From Actinoplanes sp. TFC3 (lineage in GTDB: Bacteria; Actinomycetota; Actinomycetes; Mycobacteriales; Micromonosporaceae), in assembly GCF_001553785.1 (NCBI RefSeq), contig NZ_LOJP01000001.1:5893987-5957986 (forward strand): 64,000 nucleotides of DNA. The letters run 5' to 3'. The position numbers were made by a program, and so were the translations under genes. This document shows, piece after piece, positions 32,890 to 41,933 of the stretch (the stretch's first letter is position 1; the number at the start of each line of letters is the position of its first letter). The notes under the pieces were generated by a model. It searched no databases. It saw only the letters and a list, made by a program, of their open reading frames with translations, and had not been told where the DNA came from.

Positions 32890-34737
32890 ATGCCTGAGCT
32901 GCGTTCCCGGACCTCAACACACGGTCGGACGATGGCCGGCGCCCGCGCCCTCTGGCGCGCCACCGGCATGACCGACGACGACTTCGGCAAGCCCATCGTG
33001 GCGATTGCCAACAGCTACACCCAGTTCGTACCGGGGCATGTGCACCTCAAGGACCTCGGCGGGCTCGTCGCCGACAGCATCGCCGAGGCCGGCGGCGTCG
33101 GGCGCGAGTTCAACACCATTGCCGTCGACGACGGCATCGCCATGGGCCACGGCGGCATGCTCTACTCGCTGCCCAGCCGCGAGCTGATCGCCGATGCCGT
33201 CGAATACATGGTCAACGCGCACTGCGCCGACGCCCTGGTCTGCATCTCGAACTGCGACAAGATCACCCCCGGCATGCTGATCGCCGCACTGCGGCTCAAC
33301 ATCCCGACGGTGTTCGTCTCCGGCGGCCCGATGGAGGCCGGCAAGACCGTCGCCATCGAGGGCGTGGTGCACGAGAAGCTCGACCTGGTCGACGCGATGA
33401 GCGCCAGCGCCAACGACAAGGTCACCGACCAGCAGCTCGACACCATCGAGCGCTCGGCCTGCCCCACCTGCGGTTCGTGCTCCGGCATGTTCACCGCCAA
33501 CTCGATGAACTGCCTGACCGAGGCGATCGGCCTGGCCCTGCCCGGCAACGGCTCCACGCTGGCCACGCACGCCTCCCGCAAGGCGCTGTTCGAGAAGGCC
33601 GGCGCGCTGATCGTCGACATCGCCAAGCAGTACTACGAGAACAACGACGAGAGCGTGCTGCCGCGCACCATCGCCAGCCGCGACGCCTTCGAGAACGCGG
33701 TGGCCCTGGACGTGGCGATGGGCGGCTCCACCAACACGGTGCTGCACCTGCTGGCCGCGGCCCGCGAGGCCGGGCTGGACTTCAGCGTCGCCGACATCGA
33801 CGCGATCTCGCGCCGGGTGCCCTGCCTGAGCAAGGTCGCCCCGAACAGCCCCAAGTACCACATGGAGGACGTGCACCGGGCCGGTGGCATCCCCGCCCTG
33901 CTCGGCGAGTTGAACCGCGGTGGCTCGCTCAAGACGAACGTCCGGTCCGTACACTCCCCCGATCTCAGCAGTTGGCTGGACGCCTGGGACATCCGCAGCG
34001 GCTCGGCCAGCCCCGAGGCGCTGGAGCTCTTCCACGCCGCCCCCGGCGGCGTGCGCACCACCCAGCCGTTCAGCACCGAGAACCGCTGGGCCACCCTCGA
34101 CACCGACGCCGAGAGCGGCTGCATCCGCTCGGTCGAGCACGCCTACACCGTCGATGGCGGCCTGGCTATCCTCTTCGGCAACCTCGCCCCGGATGGCTGC
34201 GTGGTGAAGACGGCAGGCGTCGATGAGTCGATCTGGAAGTTCACCGGACCGGCCCGCGTCTTCGAGAGCCAAGACGCGGCGGTCGACGGCATCCTCGGCA
34301 AGCAGGTGGTCGAGGGGGACGTCGTGGTGATCCGCTACGAGGGCCCCAAGGGCGGCCCCGGCATGCAGGAGATGCTGTACCCGACGAGCTTCCTCAAGGG
34401 CCGCGGCCTGGGCAAGGCGTGCGCGCTGATCACCGACGGCCGCTTCTCCGGCGGCACGAGCGGGCTGTCCATCGGCCACGTCTCTCCGGAGGCGGCTTCC
34501 GGGGGCCTGATCGCCCTGGTCGAGACCGGCGACGAGATCACCATCGACATCCCCGGCCGCAGCATCACGCTCAACGTGTCGGACGAGGATCTGGCCCAGC
34601 GGCGCCACGAACAGGAGCGGCGGGCCAAGCCTTACACGCCGGCTGACCGGGTGCGGCCGGTGTCGGCGGCCTTGCGGGCATACGCGTCGATGGCTACCAG
34701 CGCCAGTGATGGCGCTTACCGGCGGGTGCCCGAGTAG
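32890..34737 (+). CDS. ilvD: Dihydroxy-acid dehydratase
   Basis: A 615-residue Fe-S dehydratase making the 2-keto acid precursors of valine, leucine and isoleucine. It opens MPELRSRTSTHGRTMAGARA, almost identical in form to E. coli IlvD. Cluster cysteines lie in CISNCDKITPGML and CPTCGSCSGMFTANSMN; the length and conserved Cys set suggest the [4Fe-4S] long form. The start is ATG 32890, with an in-frame ATG at 32881 as alternative. The C-terminus ends SDGAYRRVPE. It is transcribed alone from the other side of the ilv block. Confidence 0.96.
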   Translation: MPELRSRTSTHGRTMAGARALWRATGMTDDDFGKPIVAIANSYTQFVPGHVHLKDLGGLVADSIAEAGGVGREFNTIAVDDGIAMGHGGMLYSLPSRELIADAVEYMVNAHCADALVCISNCDKITPGMLIAALRLNIPTVFVSGGPMEAGKTVAIEGVVHEKLDLVDAMSASANDKVTDQQLDTIERSACPTCGSCSGMFTANSMNCLTEAIGLALPGNGSTLATHASRKALFEKAGALIVDIAKQYYENNDESVLPRTIASRDAFENAVALDVAMGGSTNTVLHLLAAAREAGLDFSVADIDAISRRVPCLSKVAPNSPKYHMEDVHRAGGIPALLGELNRGGSLKTNVRSVHSPDLSSWLDAWDIRSGSASPEALELFHAAPGGVRTTQPFSTENRWATLDTDAESGCIRSVEHAYTVDGGLAILFGNLAPDGCVVKTAGVDESIWKFTGPARVFESQDAAVDGILGKQVVEGDVVVIRYEGPKGGPGMQEMLYPTSFLKGRGLGKACALITDGRFSGGTSGLSIGHVSPEAASGGLIALVETGDEITIDIPGRSITLNVSDEDLAQRRHEQERRAKPYTPADRVRPVSAALRAYASMATSASDGAYRRVPE

Positions 34738-34826
34738 GGCACTGTTCTTTCTTGGTGGCGGCTTGGTGGCGGCTCGGATCTCTGCGTTGAGGAGCCCGAG
34801 CCGCCCCGGCAAAGCCTCGAGAAGGC

Positions 34827-34955
34827 TCAGTAGTCCAGGATCTGGATGTAGTCCCCGGTGCAACTGTCCGACAGCTTCGCCTGGTACGTGCCGTACAGAC
34901 CGTTGACGTCCCGCCGCCTCAATGTAGTGAAGATCGACGGCTCGTGGGGGGCAGT
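34827..34955 (-). pseudogene. C-terminal remnant of an unidentified gene
   Basis: A 42-codon minus-strand frame between TGA 34956-34958 and TGA 34827-34829 ends LYGTYQAKLSDSCTGDYIQI then LDY. The sequence looks like a genuine protein C-terminus, perhaps of a small secreted protein, while other frames are shadow-like. There is no start codon with a ribosome site. I do not recognise the parent. The rest of the 34738-35080 gap has no supported gene. Confidence 0.4.
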
Positions 34956-35028
34956 TCAGGCGCTCAAGGCGCGCGCCGGGCACCCCCGGCCGTCGTTTGC
35001 TCTGGTGCAAGGATCCGCGCATACTTGC

Positions 35029-35078
35029 TCGGGCTCTCGGGGGCCGTCACCCTCTCGGACTCTCGGGCCCGTTACCCT
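35029..35078. repeat. Imperfect tandem duplication upstream of the SpoIIE-type gene
   Basis: A unit of about 25 bases is repeated: TCGGGCTCTCGGGGGCCGTC at 35029 onward and TCGGACTCTCGGGCCCGTTA at 35055 onward, both ending ACCCT. It lies 27 bases before the gene start and may affect its promoter. Confidence 0.6.
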
Positions 35079-35104
35079 GAGTGAGGGATGGCTGGGAGGT
35101 GGGC

Positions 35105-36757
35105 GTGGGCGACAGCGAGCTGGGGTGGGCCGCGACGCTGCACCGGCTCTGGACGGCCGTCGCTGCGATCACTGCGCGCGACCAGCTTGCGGAGCTTGTT
35201 CTGCCGCCGCTGCTGGGTGAGCCGGGGGTGCTCGGCGTGTGGGGGCTGCGTCATGACCCCCGGGGACACACTTCGGCGTACCGGTGGGCGGGCCTGCCAT
35301 TGGAAGCCGACGACGAGAAGACCGCCGAAGCCCTGGCCGAGGCCGCACCTCAAGAAATCCCGGAATCTCTGGCCAAGCGCGGTGTCCGCCACGCCATCTC
35401 CCTCAGCGTCGAAGTCCCCGGCAAATCCGGTGGCACCATGATGGCGCTCACCGACGACACCGCCGACCTCGAGCGGGTACGCGCCTGCCTGGCCCAAGTA
35501 GTGGACGTAGCCCGCGAGGCCATCCACCGCCTCGAAGGCCGCCGCGACGAGGAAGCGCAGCAGATCCGTGATGCCCTGCTCGCCGAGGCCTCCCTGCAGA
35601 TGGACGCCGTCCTCGACACCAAGCAGACGCTGCGCCGGGTGGCTCGCATGGCCGTGCCGGCGATCGCCGAGGGATGCCTGGTCTACACCTGCGACAACGA
35701 CACGCTCTCGCTCAGCAGCGCCGTCCACGTTGACATGCGCCGGCTCGATGCCGCGTTGAATCACGCCGAGACCACTGACGGGCTGGGGCGGCTGGCCCGG
35801 TGTGCAGTGGCCGGGCGGGCCAAGCGGATGCACGTGGAAGCGCCGTTCCAGGCTGGGACCCGGACCCTCCATCCTGAGGTGCTGCGGGCGCGCGGGCGCG
35901 TACTCGGTGTTCTGCTGTTCCTCTTCGACCGAGGGGATGAGCGGATTCCGCCGGCCGATTTCTTGCGGGACCTGGCTTATCGGGCGGCCCTGGCGATCGA
36001 CAACGGGCAGTTGTACGAGCAGCGCCGCCGCGACGTGATGACCATGCAACAGCATCTGCTGCCCGCCCGTCTGCCGGTTGCCAAGGGTCTGCACATGGCG
36101 GCGAACTACGCCGTCGGGGACCGGGTGACCGAGGTGGGCGGGGACTTCTACGACGTGGTGGCCCGCTCGGACGGCACGGTGGCGGCGCTGATCGGTGATG
36201 TGTGCGGGCGTGGCCCTGAGGCTGCGGCGCTCACCGGGATGGCCCGGCACACCTTGAGCACGCTGCTGCAGGAGGGCGTGTCACCCGGGCGGGCGCTCGG
36301 GCGGCTCAACAGTGGCCTGCGGCGCGACGGCTCGTGGCGGTTTGTGACCACCGGTGTGGCGATGCTGCGGCCGGGACCCAGCGAGGTGAGCGTGCGCTGG
36401 TTGTCAGCCGGTCATCCGGCGCCGATTGTGGTGCGCCGGGAGCGTCCGGCCGAGGCGGGGCGCGGCGGTGGGATTCCGCTGGGGGTTGTGGCGAAGCCGT
36501 CGATCGGGCGGTCGCAGTTGCAGCTGGCGCCGGGTGACACGCTGCTGATGTTCACCGACGGGCTGACCGAGAGCCGCGATGCCGGCGGCGTGATGTTCGA
36601 ACATCGCGAGCTGTGGAACACGCTCGATCGCCTGCGCGACGCCCCGGTCGAGGAGCTGGTGCGCGAGGTGAGCAGCGCCTCGGCCGCGTTCGGCGGGGGC
36701 GGGGGCGATGACATCGCCGTGCTGGCGATCCGCGCGAGGGGGCACCACGATGGCTGA
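35105..36757 (+). CDS. SpoIIE/PP2C-type serine phosphatase with GAF-like sensor
   Basis: A 550-residue soluble phosphatase. Residues 1-300 contain two GAF-like segments (the second around LQMDAVLDTKQTLRRVARMA, then DFLRDLAYRAALAIDNGQLY). The PPM domain starts at MTMQQHLLPARLP and shows metal-binding VGGDFYDVVARSDGTVAALI, GDVCGRGPEAAALTGMARHT, FTDGLTESRD and GGGGDDIAVLAIR. Such RsbU-like proteins dephosphorylate anti-anti-sigma factors or take input from partner regulators. GTG 35105 has GGGAGG five bases upstream. The gene overlaps the next, a response regulator, by eight bases. Confidence 0.92.
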   Translation: MGDSELGWAATLHRLWTAVAAITARDQLAELVLPPLLGEPGVLGVWGLRHDPRGHTSAYRWAGLPLEADDEKTAEALAEAAPQEIPESLAKRGVRHAISLSVEVPGKSGGTMMALTDDTADLERVRACLAQVVDVAREAIHRLEGRRDEEAQQIRDALLAEASLQMDAVLDTKQTLRRVARMAVPAIAEGCLVYTCDNDTLSLSSAVHVDMRRLDAALNHAETTDGLGRLARCAVAGRAKRMHVEAPFQAGTRTLHPEVLRARGRVLGVLLFLFDRGDERIPPADFLRDLAYRAALAIDNGQLYEQRRRDVMTMQQHLLPARLPVAKGLHMAANYAVGDRVTEVGGDFYDVVARSDGTVAALIGDVCGRGPEAAALTGMARHTLSTLLQEGVSPGRALGRLNSGLRRDGSWRFVTTGVAMLRPGPSEVSVRWLSAGHPAPIVVRRERPAEAGRGGGIPLGVVAKPSIGRSQLQLAPGDTLLMFTDGLTESRDAGGVMFEHRELWNTLDRLRDAPVEELVREVSSASAAFGGGGGDDIAVLAIRARGHHDG

Positions 36758-37160
36758 CACGGACCCGGATTTCGTCCTGGTGGTCGAGGACTCCGAGGAG
36801 GACGTCGAAGCCATCGGGCGGGCCATCGGGCGCTCACATCCGAACGTACGGCTGGAATTCCTGCGGTCGGGCGCCGACGTGCTGCCCCGGCTCAACCAGC
36901 CTGACACCGTCCTGCCCGGCCTTGTTCTGCTCGATTTGAACATGCCCGGGGAAGGCGGACTGCAGGTCATTCAACGGGTACGAGCAGAGCCCGCCCTGCC
37001 GCACCTGACGCTTGTCGTCTTCACGTCGTCGGAGGATCAGACGGAAGCCGATGCGTGCTATGCGGCCGGGGCGGACAGCTACATCTACAAGCCGATCAAC
37101 TTCGCTCTGTTCCGTACGGTCCTCACTCAGACGTTGGATTATTGGCGCGCCCGTTCCTGA
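36750..37160 (+). CDS. Rcp1-like single-domain response regulator
   Basis: A 136-residue stand-alone receiver domain. The acidic pair is in LVVEDSEEDVEAI, the phosphorylated Asp in VLLDLNMPGEGGLQVIQ, the conserved Ser/Thr in VVFTSSEDQTEADAC and Lys in YIYKPINF. It has the Rcp1 features typical of regulators phosphorylated by phytochrome kinases: E-D-S-E-E-D start and the long alpha-4 region. The start overlaps the phosphatase stop by eight bases, so the two are co-translated, while its 3' end overlaps the convergent phytochrome gene by 22 bases. Confidence 0.92.
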   Translation: MADTDPDFVLVVEDSEEDVEAIGRAIGRSHPNVRLEFLRSGADVLPRLNQPDTVLPGLVLLDLNMPGEGGLQVIQRVRAEPALPHLTLVVFTSSEDQTEADACYAAGADSYIYKPINFALFRTVLTQTLDYWRARS

Positions 37161-39337
37161 CCGGGAAACGTCGCCCACATCGTCGTGCCCCCGCCCGGCG
37201 TCTCCTCGGCCCACACCCGCCCGCCGTGGCGTTCCACGATGCGGCGCACGATCGCCAGCCCCGCGCCCGACCCGTCACCCGGGTTCGTCTTCGGGTGCAG
37301 CCGCCGGAAAAGTTGGAACGCCTCCTCGCGTAGGTGCGGTGGCATGCCCACACCGTTGTCCCGTACGAACAAGGCATCCGCTTCCGCCCCCACAGCCACC
37401 CGCCGCGCCCCCTGCACCCGGGCATACTTGGCCGCGTTCACCAGCAAGTTGACCAGCACCTCGTCGAACAGCACCGGATCGGCCAGCAGCACGGCCCCCG
37501 GATCGGGCAGCTCGATCTCCACGCGCTCGGATTCCAGCCGCGGCCCGGCCACCTCCAGCGCGTGCTCGACGGCGGCCCGCAGGTTCACCGGCTCGCGGCG
37601 CAACTCGGTGCGCCCCAGCCTTGAGTAGTAGAGCAGCGCGTTGAGCAGCTCATCCATCCGGGTGGCCAGCCGCTGGATGGAGGTCAGCCGCCGCGCGGTC
37701 ACCGGGTCCAAGTCGTCCGCCGCGTCCTCGGCGATGAACGCCGCGGTGTTCGCGATGCCCCGCAAGGGCTCCTTCAGATCGTGCGCAGCCGCGTGCGCGA
37801 ACGAATCCAAGTCGACGTTGCTGCGGCTCAGCTCGGTGTTCAGTGCCACCATCTCGCGCGCGTAAGCCACCGCGATCTCCATGATCCCGCGGCCCAGCTC
37901 CCCCGCCATCGCCAGATCCGTCGCGGTCCACGGCAAACTGCGCCCGCGCACGGTGGCCAGGAACACCGCCGTCGACCCGCGCGGGGTCAACCGCTGACCG
38001 TGCGGCCCGAGCACCACCGGCGTATCCGGATCGGCCGCCCACCGCCGCCGCGACGTGCGTTCCTTGCGCAGCCACATGATGCTGTCCCCGGCGTTGCTCA
38101 ACCGCAGCACGAGCGCCCCGGCCAGGTCCGGCGTGCCCGACCCCACCTCGTCGCTGTGCCACAACTCGCCCGCGCCCAACGGCGGAACAGCCGCGGCCAG
38201 TGCCGCAACAGCTTCCGGGCCCGGATCAGCCCCGTGCACAACGGTCTCACCATTCATCCGTACGGCCACAGCATCGCAATCCATCACGCGCTCCAACCCG
38301 GCGGGCCCCGCGGCCCACCCGGTTGGCAGGTCGGCAGCCACCCGCTCCATCAACCGGACGATGACCGTGCGCGACTGCTCCCGCCCGGCGCTGTCGTCGC
38401 GCTCCCGCAACGCCGCCAGGTGCAGGGACAGGGCAACCCCGAAGAACTCGCACGCCGCCCGGAGCTGCGGGCTCAAGGTTTTGACGTCGCGGCCGTGGCA
38501 GGCGATCAGCCCCCAGAGCCGCCCGTGGGCCAGCAGCGACACCGACATCGAGGAGGTCACCCCGATGTTGCGCAGGTACTCCAAATGAAAAGGTGACACC
38601 GTACGCAGCACCGACAGCGACAGGTCCAGCGGCTCCGCGGTCACCGGCTCCAGCACGGCGGTGGCGTCGTCGACGTCGGCGATGACCCGGATCCAGTTGT
38701 GTTCGTACAGCCGGCGGGCTTGCGGGGGGATGTCGGTGGCCGGGAACCACAGTCCCAGCCACGGTTCCCATTCCGGCGCAACCTCCTCGGCGACCACCTC
38801 GCCGGGCCCGTCAAAGGACTCGAACCGATAGGCAACCACGCGGTCGTACCCGGTGATCGCTTTGATCTCGCGCACCGCCGCCTGGCAGGCCTCGACGACT
38901 GTGGTGGCCCGCTGCAACCGCACGAGCGCTTGCCGGATCGGCGCGTAGAACGCGGTGAATTCGTTGACCGCAGGCCCGGCCGGCTCGAACTCCAGCACCA
39001 GCAGCCCCTCGGAGCGGTGCACGGTAACGTCGAAACGCCCGGGAATCTCCAACGGCATCATGGCCGCCTGCCCCGCATCGGCATCCACCAGGGCGAGCAG
39101 GGTCTCCAACTGCTCCCCCGTCAGTAGGTGCGACACCGGCGCCCCGATCAGCGGCCCGGCCCCGAGCATCGCCTCGGCGTTCGCGCTCGCTACGACGATC
39201 CGGTCACCGTCGATGGCAACCAGCGAACCGTAGGACTGGACGCCCCCCAGCCGGTGAATCGGCTCCCGCACACAGGCCGACAGGTCGAAGGTGGTCCCGG
39301 TCTCAACCTCAGCCGCAGCGGCCCGATCATCAGTCAC
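37139..39337 (-). CDS. bphP: Bacteriophytochrome histidine kinase
   Basis: A 732-residue red/far-red photosensor kinase. The PAS domain opens LSACVREPIHRLGGVQSYG, where the Cys matches the biliverdin-attaching Cys of bacteriophytochromes. The GAF domain has the chromophore-pocket ATDIPPQARRLYEHNW and SPFHLEYLRNIGVTSSMSVS. A PHY domain follows (about residues 320-500). The kinase has an H-box FAHAAAHDLKEPLRG, N-box NLLVNAAKYA, and DNGVGM and GSGAGLAIVRRIVERHGG. GTG is the start. No heme oxygenase gene for biliverdin is adjacent. The convergent Rcp1-like regulator is its likely phosphotransfer partner. Confidence 0.94.
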   Translation of the reverse strand: MTDDRAAAAEVETGTTFDLSACVREPIHRLGGVQSYGSLVAIDGDRIVVASANAEAMLGAGPLIGAPVSHLLTGEQLETLLALVDADAGQAAMMPLEIPGRFDVTVHRSEGLLVLEFEPAGPAVNEFTAFYAPIRQALVRLQRATTVVEACQAAVREIKAITGYDRVVAYRFESFDGPGEVVAEEVAPEWEPWLGLWFPATDIPPQARRLYEHNWIRVIADVDDATAVLEPVTAEPLDLSLSVLRTVSPFHLEYLRNIGVTSSMSVSLLAHGRLWGLIACHGRDVKTLSPQLRAACEFFGVALSLHLAALRERDDSAGREQSRTVIVRLMERVAADLPTGWAAGPAGLERVMDCDAVAVRMNGETVVHGADPGPEAVAALAAAVPPLGAGELWHSDEVGSGTPDLAGALVLRLSNAGDSIMWLRKERTSRRRWAADPDTPVVLGPHGQRLTPRGSTAVFLATVRGRSLPWTATDLAMAGELGRGIMEIAVAYAREMVALNTELSRSNVDLDSFAHAAAHDLKEPLRGIANTAAFIAEDAADDLDPVTARRLTSIQRLATRMDELLNALLYYSRLGRTELRREPVNLRAAVEHALEVAGPRLESERVEIELPDPGAVLLADPVLFDEVLVNLLVNAAKYARVQGARRVAVGAEADALFVRDNGVGMPPHLREEAFQLFRRLHPKTNPGDGSGAGLAIVRRIVERHGGRVWAEETPGGGTTMWATFPGQERARQ

Positions 39338-39425
39338 CAGCCGACGGTATCCGGTCTGGCGCGCGTGGTCCGCGGGTGTGTGGGGTGTGGCCTGCTGTTT
39401 CGACGCTGCCTGCCTGATCTCCGGC

Positions 39426-39905
39426 TTACGGCTTGGTGCTTGCGACCGGGACCTGGGTCCTGTTTCGCGGGGGTTGGCCGATCGGCGTGTTCTGGGCGGC
39501 GGCCAGCCACCATCGGCCTTCGCGTTCGACCAGCACGTAGAGGGCCATCTCCGAGAACCCGCCCGCTGCGAGGGCCTGCCGGCGGATCTGGGTCACGACG
39601 ACCCCCGGTGTGGGCGCGAGGACCGACACGACTTCGAAGCGCGAGGCCGGGGCCGGGGCTGGGGTTGTCGACGGCGACTGGTTCATGAATCGACGGTGGA
39701 TCGCGTTCAACTCCGTGAAGCCGGCCAGCGTTGCTCCGTACGGGCTGCCCCACAGGATGTCGGCGGCGAACCAGGCGTCGTACACGTCGGCGTCCATGGC
39801 GTTCCCGCCTAGCTGCAGTTGCGCCGCCAGCTCCGCAGCCACCGTCTCGGCAGCGGCGTGGGCCGCCGGGTCGTTCAACGCCACTCGTTGCTCGGTTCCG
39901 GTCAT
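39426..39905 (-). CDS. SnoaL-like (SgcJ/EcaC family) protein
   Basis: A 159-residue protein of the NTF2-like fold. The helices-then-sheet pattern includes DADVYDAWFAADILWGSPYG, LNAIHRRFMNQ and FEVVSVLAPTPGVVVTQIRR, ending with WWLAAAQNTPIG. Members are polyketide cyclases, isomerases or uncharacterised ligand-binding proteins. I chose ATG 39905 because GAGGA lies just upstream; two ATGs at 39923 and 39941 and the 39956 start are alternatives. It stands alone and its function is unknown. Confidence 0.8.
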   Translation of the reverse strand: MTGTEQRVALNDPAAHAAAETVAAELAAQLQLGGNAMDADVYDAWFAADILWGSPYGATLAGFTELNAIHRRFMNQSPSTTPAPAPASRFEVVSVLAPTPGVVVTQIRRQALAAGGFSEMALYVLVEREGRWWLAAAQNTPIGQPPRNRTQVPVASTKP

Positions 39906-40090
39906 CGGTCGGTCCTCGCTCATGGGGTCGGGCATGCCACGACGGTAGGAGCTCAACCCGGGTTGAGATCAAGCCGTCCGGGGCCGGACCCGTCGCGGCC
40001 GGGCTCCACCCCCTCTCGTGCCAGCGGTCGAGGGCGAACCCTCTGCCGTGCACCGCGACCCTTCACAGGAGCGGGCCACCTAACGCGAAA

Positions 40091-40130
40091 CGCCGGCCCC
40101 TCCCGCCATCCAAGGCAGAAGGGGCCGGCG
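40091..40130 (-). terminator. Terminator of the ricin-type lectin gene
   Basis: Arms 40091-40101 and 40120-40130 pair perfectly (CGCCGGCCCCT/AGGGGCCGGCG) around an 18-base loop. The hairpin begins 12 bases after the lectin stop. No U-run follows on the minus strand. Confidence 0.65.
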
Positions 40131-40142
40131 CCCGGAACGGGA

Positions 40143-41864
40143 TCAGCCCTTGATCTTCGCGACCTTCGCAGGCGGCGTCAGCTGGTGCACGTCCGCCTTG
40201 AGCCCGCCCTTCCGCTGCGTAGCGCCGGAAGCAGCAGCAGGAGCAGCCGCCCCAGGAGCAAACGTCGCCACAATCGGGAAGTCGACGTCCGTGGCCTTGC
40301 TCGGCCAGGCGATCCCGAAGCTGGCCCCGGACGGCACCGTGTACGCAAACACCGTCGGGTCGTTAGCAGCCAGGGTTTCCGTGCTTTCCGGGTCGGAGAC
40401 AAGCCGCCAGGCGCCGAACGTGTCGGTGTTCGAGCCGGTCTCGTAGGACAGGTAGACCTGGCCCAGCGAGTCGCGGGCGCTGATCACCACGCGGCCGGTG
40501 GCCGGGTCGGTGGCCGCGCTGGGGGTGCCCACGGCGTTGAGACCCGCGACCGGGGTCAGCGTGGTGGCGTACGAACCGTCGGCGTTCTGTCCCTTGACCT
40601 GGATCTGACCGGCGGACGTGCGGCCCACCAGCACCGAGTCGTTGCCCGGCTTGCCCGCTACGGTGAAGCCGGTGAACGTGCCGGTGAGCTGGACCCAGTC
40701 GGATAGCTGGCCCGAGGCGAACACCGCAGTCCACAGCCGGTTGGTGGTGTCGTTGGCGAAGACCCGGACACCGGCGGCGGTGCGGACCAGCGAGGGGGTG
40801 CCGGTCAGGCTGGTGCCGCCGAGGTTGCGCCAGGCGCCGTAGGGCACCGTGGTGTTGTTGACGACCTGGGGTGCGTACCAGAGCTCACCGTTGACCACGG
40901 CGAAAGCGACGAGCGCGCCGTTGGGACCGAGTTGGCCGAGCACCGGCTGCGGGGTGAACGCTCCGCCGATGTCGTGGATGAGACCGTACGAGCCGGAGCC
41001 CTTTGCCGTCTCATCGGCCAGCTCGATGTCACCGGCGGCGGCGTCGTGGGCCAGCACCTGCACGCGGCCGTCCTGCAGCCTGGCGCTCTGGGTACGGCCG
41101 GTGTAGCCGAAGCCGTCGGTCTGGCTGTAGATCGGCTCGGGGGCGTTGGGGTCGGTGTTCTGCGGGTCGGGGTTGCGGTCGGCCAGCACGGTGAGCTGGT
41201 TGTCGACGTTGATCCAACTGTAGTGGACCGGCGCGGTGCCGCCGCTGGTCGCGGCCGTGCCCTGCACCACCGAGATCGGCTGCTTGCTGGTGAACGGGCG
41301 CGCCACAGGGGTGCCGGAGGTGGCCGGCGGCTGGAAGAACTGCTCGTTGCCCGCTGTCGTCGACGCCGAGCAGGTGTACTGGATCAGCTGAATGTTGTCG
41401 GCAGTGCTGTTGCGCGGCAGGTTGAGGCACTTGCCGCTGCCCACGCCGACGAAGCGTACGGTCGGGCGCCCGGGGATCTCCTCGACGTGCCAGAGGTTGT
41501 TGTCGCTGGTGGCGCTGCACGTGTATTGGATGATCAGTGCGTTGTTGGCGGTCGAGGCGCTGGTCACGTTGAGGCACTTGCCCGAGCTGACGACCTGGAT
41601 CTGGTAGAACCCGCCGGATCCGGCCACCGGGACCAGCTTGAACTTGTCGTTGAGGGCCGTGGCCGAGGTCGAGCAGGTGTACTGGATGACCTTGGCGTTG
41701 TTGGCGGTGCTGTTGTTGCCGATGTTGAGGCACTTGCCGCTGTGCCCGAGCCGGAGCGTGCTGCCGGCCGCGGGTGTGGTGGCGGCCTGGGCGGCGGCTG
41801 CGGGCACGAGCACCGCACCCGCCGCCATCAGGCACAGCCCAGCCAGAGTGGACAGAGTTCGCAT
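40143..41864 (-). CDS. Secreted ricin-type lectin with beta-propeller-like C-terminus
   Basis: A 573-residue exported protein. The Sec signal peptide is residues 1-27 (hydrophobic STLAGLCLMAAGAVLVPAAA, cleavage near AQA-AT). Residues 30-170 form a ricin B-type trefoil with three repeats containing SGKCLNIGNNSTANN, SGKCLNVTSASTANN and SGKCLNLPRNSTADN, each followed by IQYTCS. The remaining 370 residues contain repeated GxP-x-W-type blades (WYAPQVVNNTT, LWTAVFASGQLSDW) typical of PLL/tectonin-like lectin propellers. It probably binds extracellular polysaccharide. It has no obvious catalytic domain. Confidence 0.85.
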   Translation of the reverse strand: MRTLSTLAGLCLMAAGAVLVPAAAAQAATTPAAGSTLRLGHSGKCLNIGNNSTANNAKVIQYTCSTSATALNDKFKLVPVAGSGGFYQIQVVSSGKCLNVTSASTANNALIIQYTCSATSDNNLWHVEEIPGRPTVRFVGVGSGKCLNLPRNSTADNIQLIQYTCSASTTAGNEQFFQPPATSGTPVARPFTSKQPISVVQGTAATSGGTAPVHYSWINVDNQLTVLADRNPDPQNTDPNAPEPIYSQTDGFGYTGRTQSARLQDGRVQVLAHDAAAGDIELADETAKGSGSYGLIHDIGGAFTPQPVLGQLGPNGALVAFAVVNGELWYAPQVVNNTTVPYGAWRNLGGTSLTGTPSLVRTAAGVRVFANDTTNRLWTAVFASGQLSDWVQLTGTFTGFTVAGKPGNDSVLVGRTSAGQIQVKGQNADGSYATTLTPVAGLNAVGTPSAATDPATGRVVISARDSLGQVYLSYETGSNTDTFGAWRLVSDPESTETLAANDPTVFAYTVPSGASFGIAWPSKATDVDFPIVATFAPGAAAPAAASGATQRKGGLKADVHQLTPPAKVAKIKG

Positions 41865-41933
41865 TCAAAGCCCCCGTCGCATCGAAGTACGCAGAAATCT
41901 CCCACTTCCCGGCGGTGCCTCGCAACCCCGTCC

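Noticed and set aside
32914..35022. Minus-strand frame of about 700 codons opposite ilvD
   Set aside because: IlvD on the plus strand is unmistakable. Only the short remnant at 34827-34955, in another frame, looks real.
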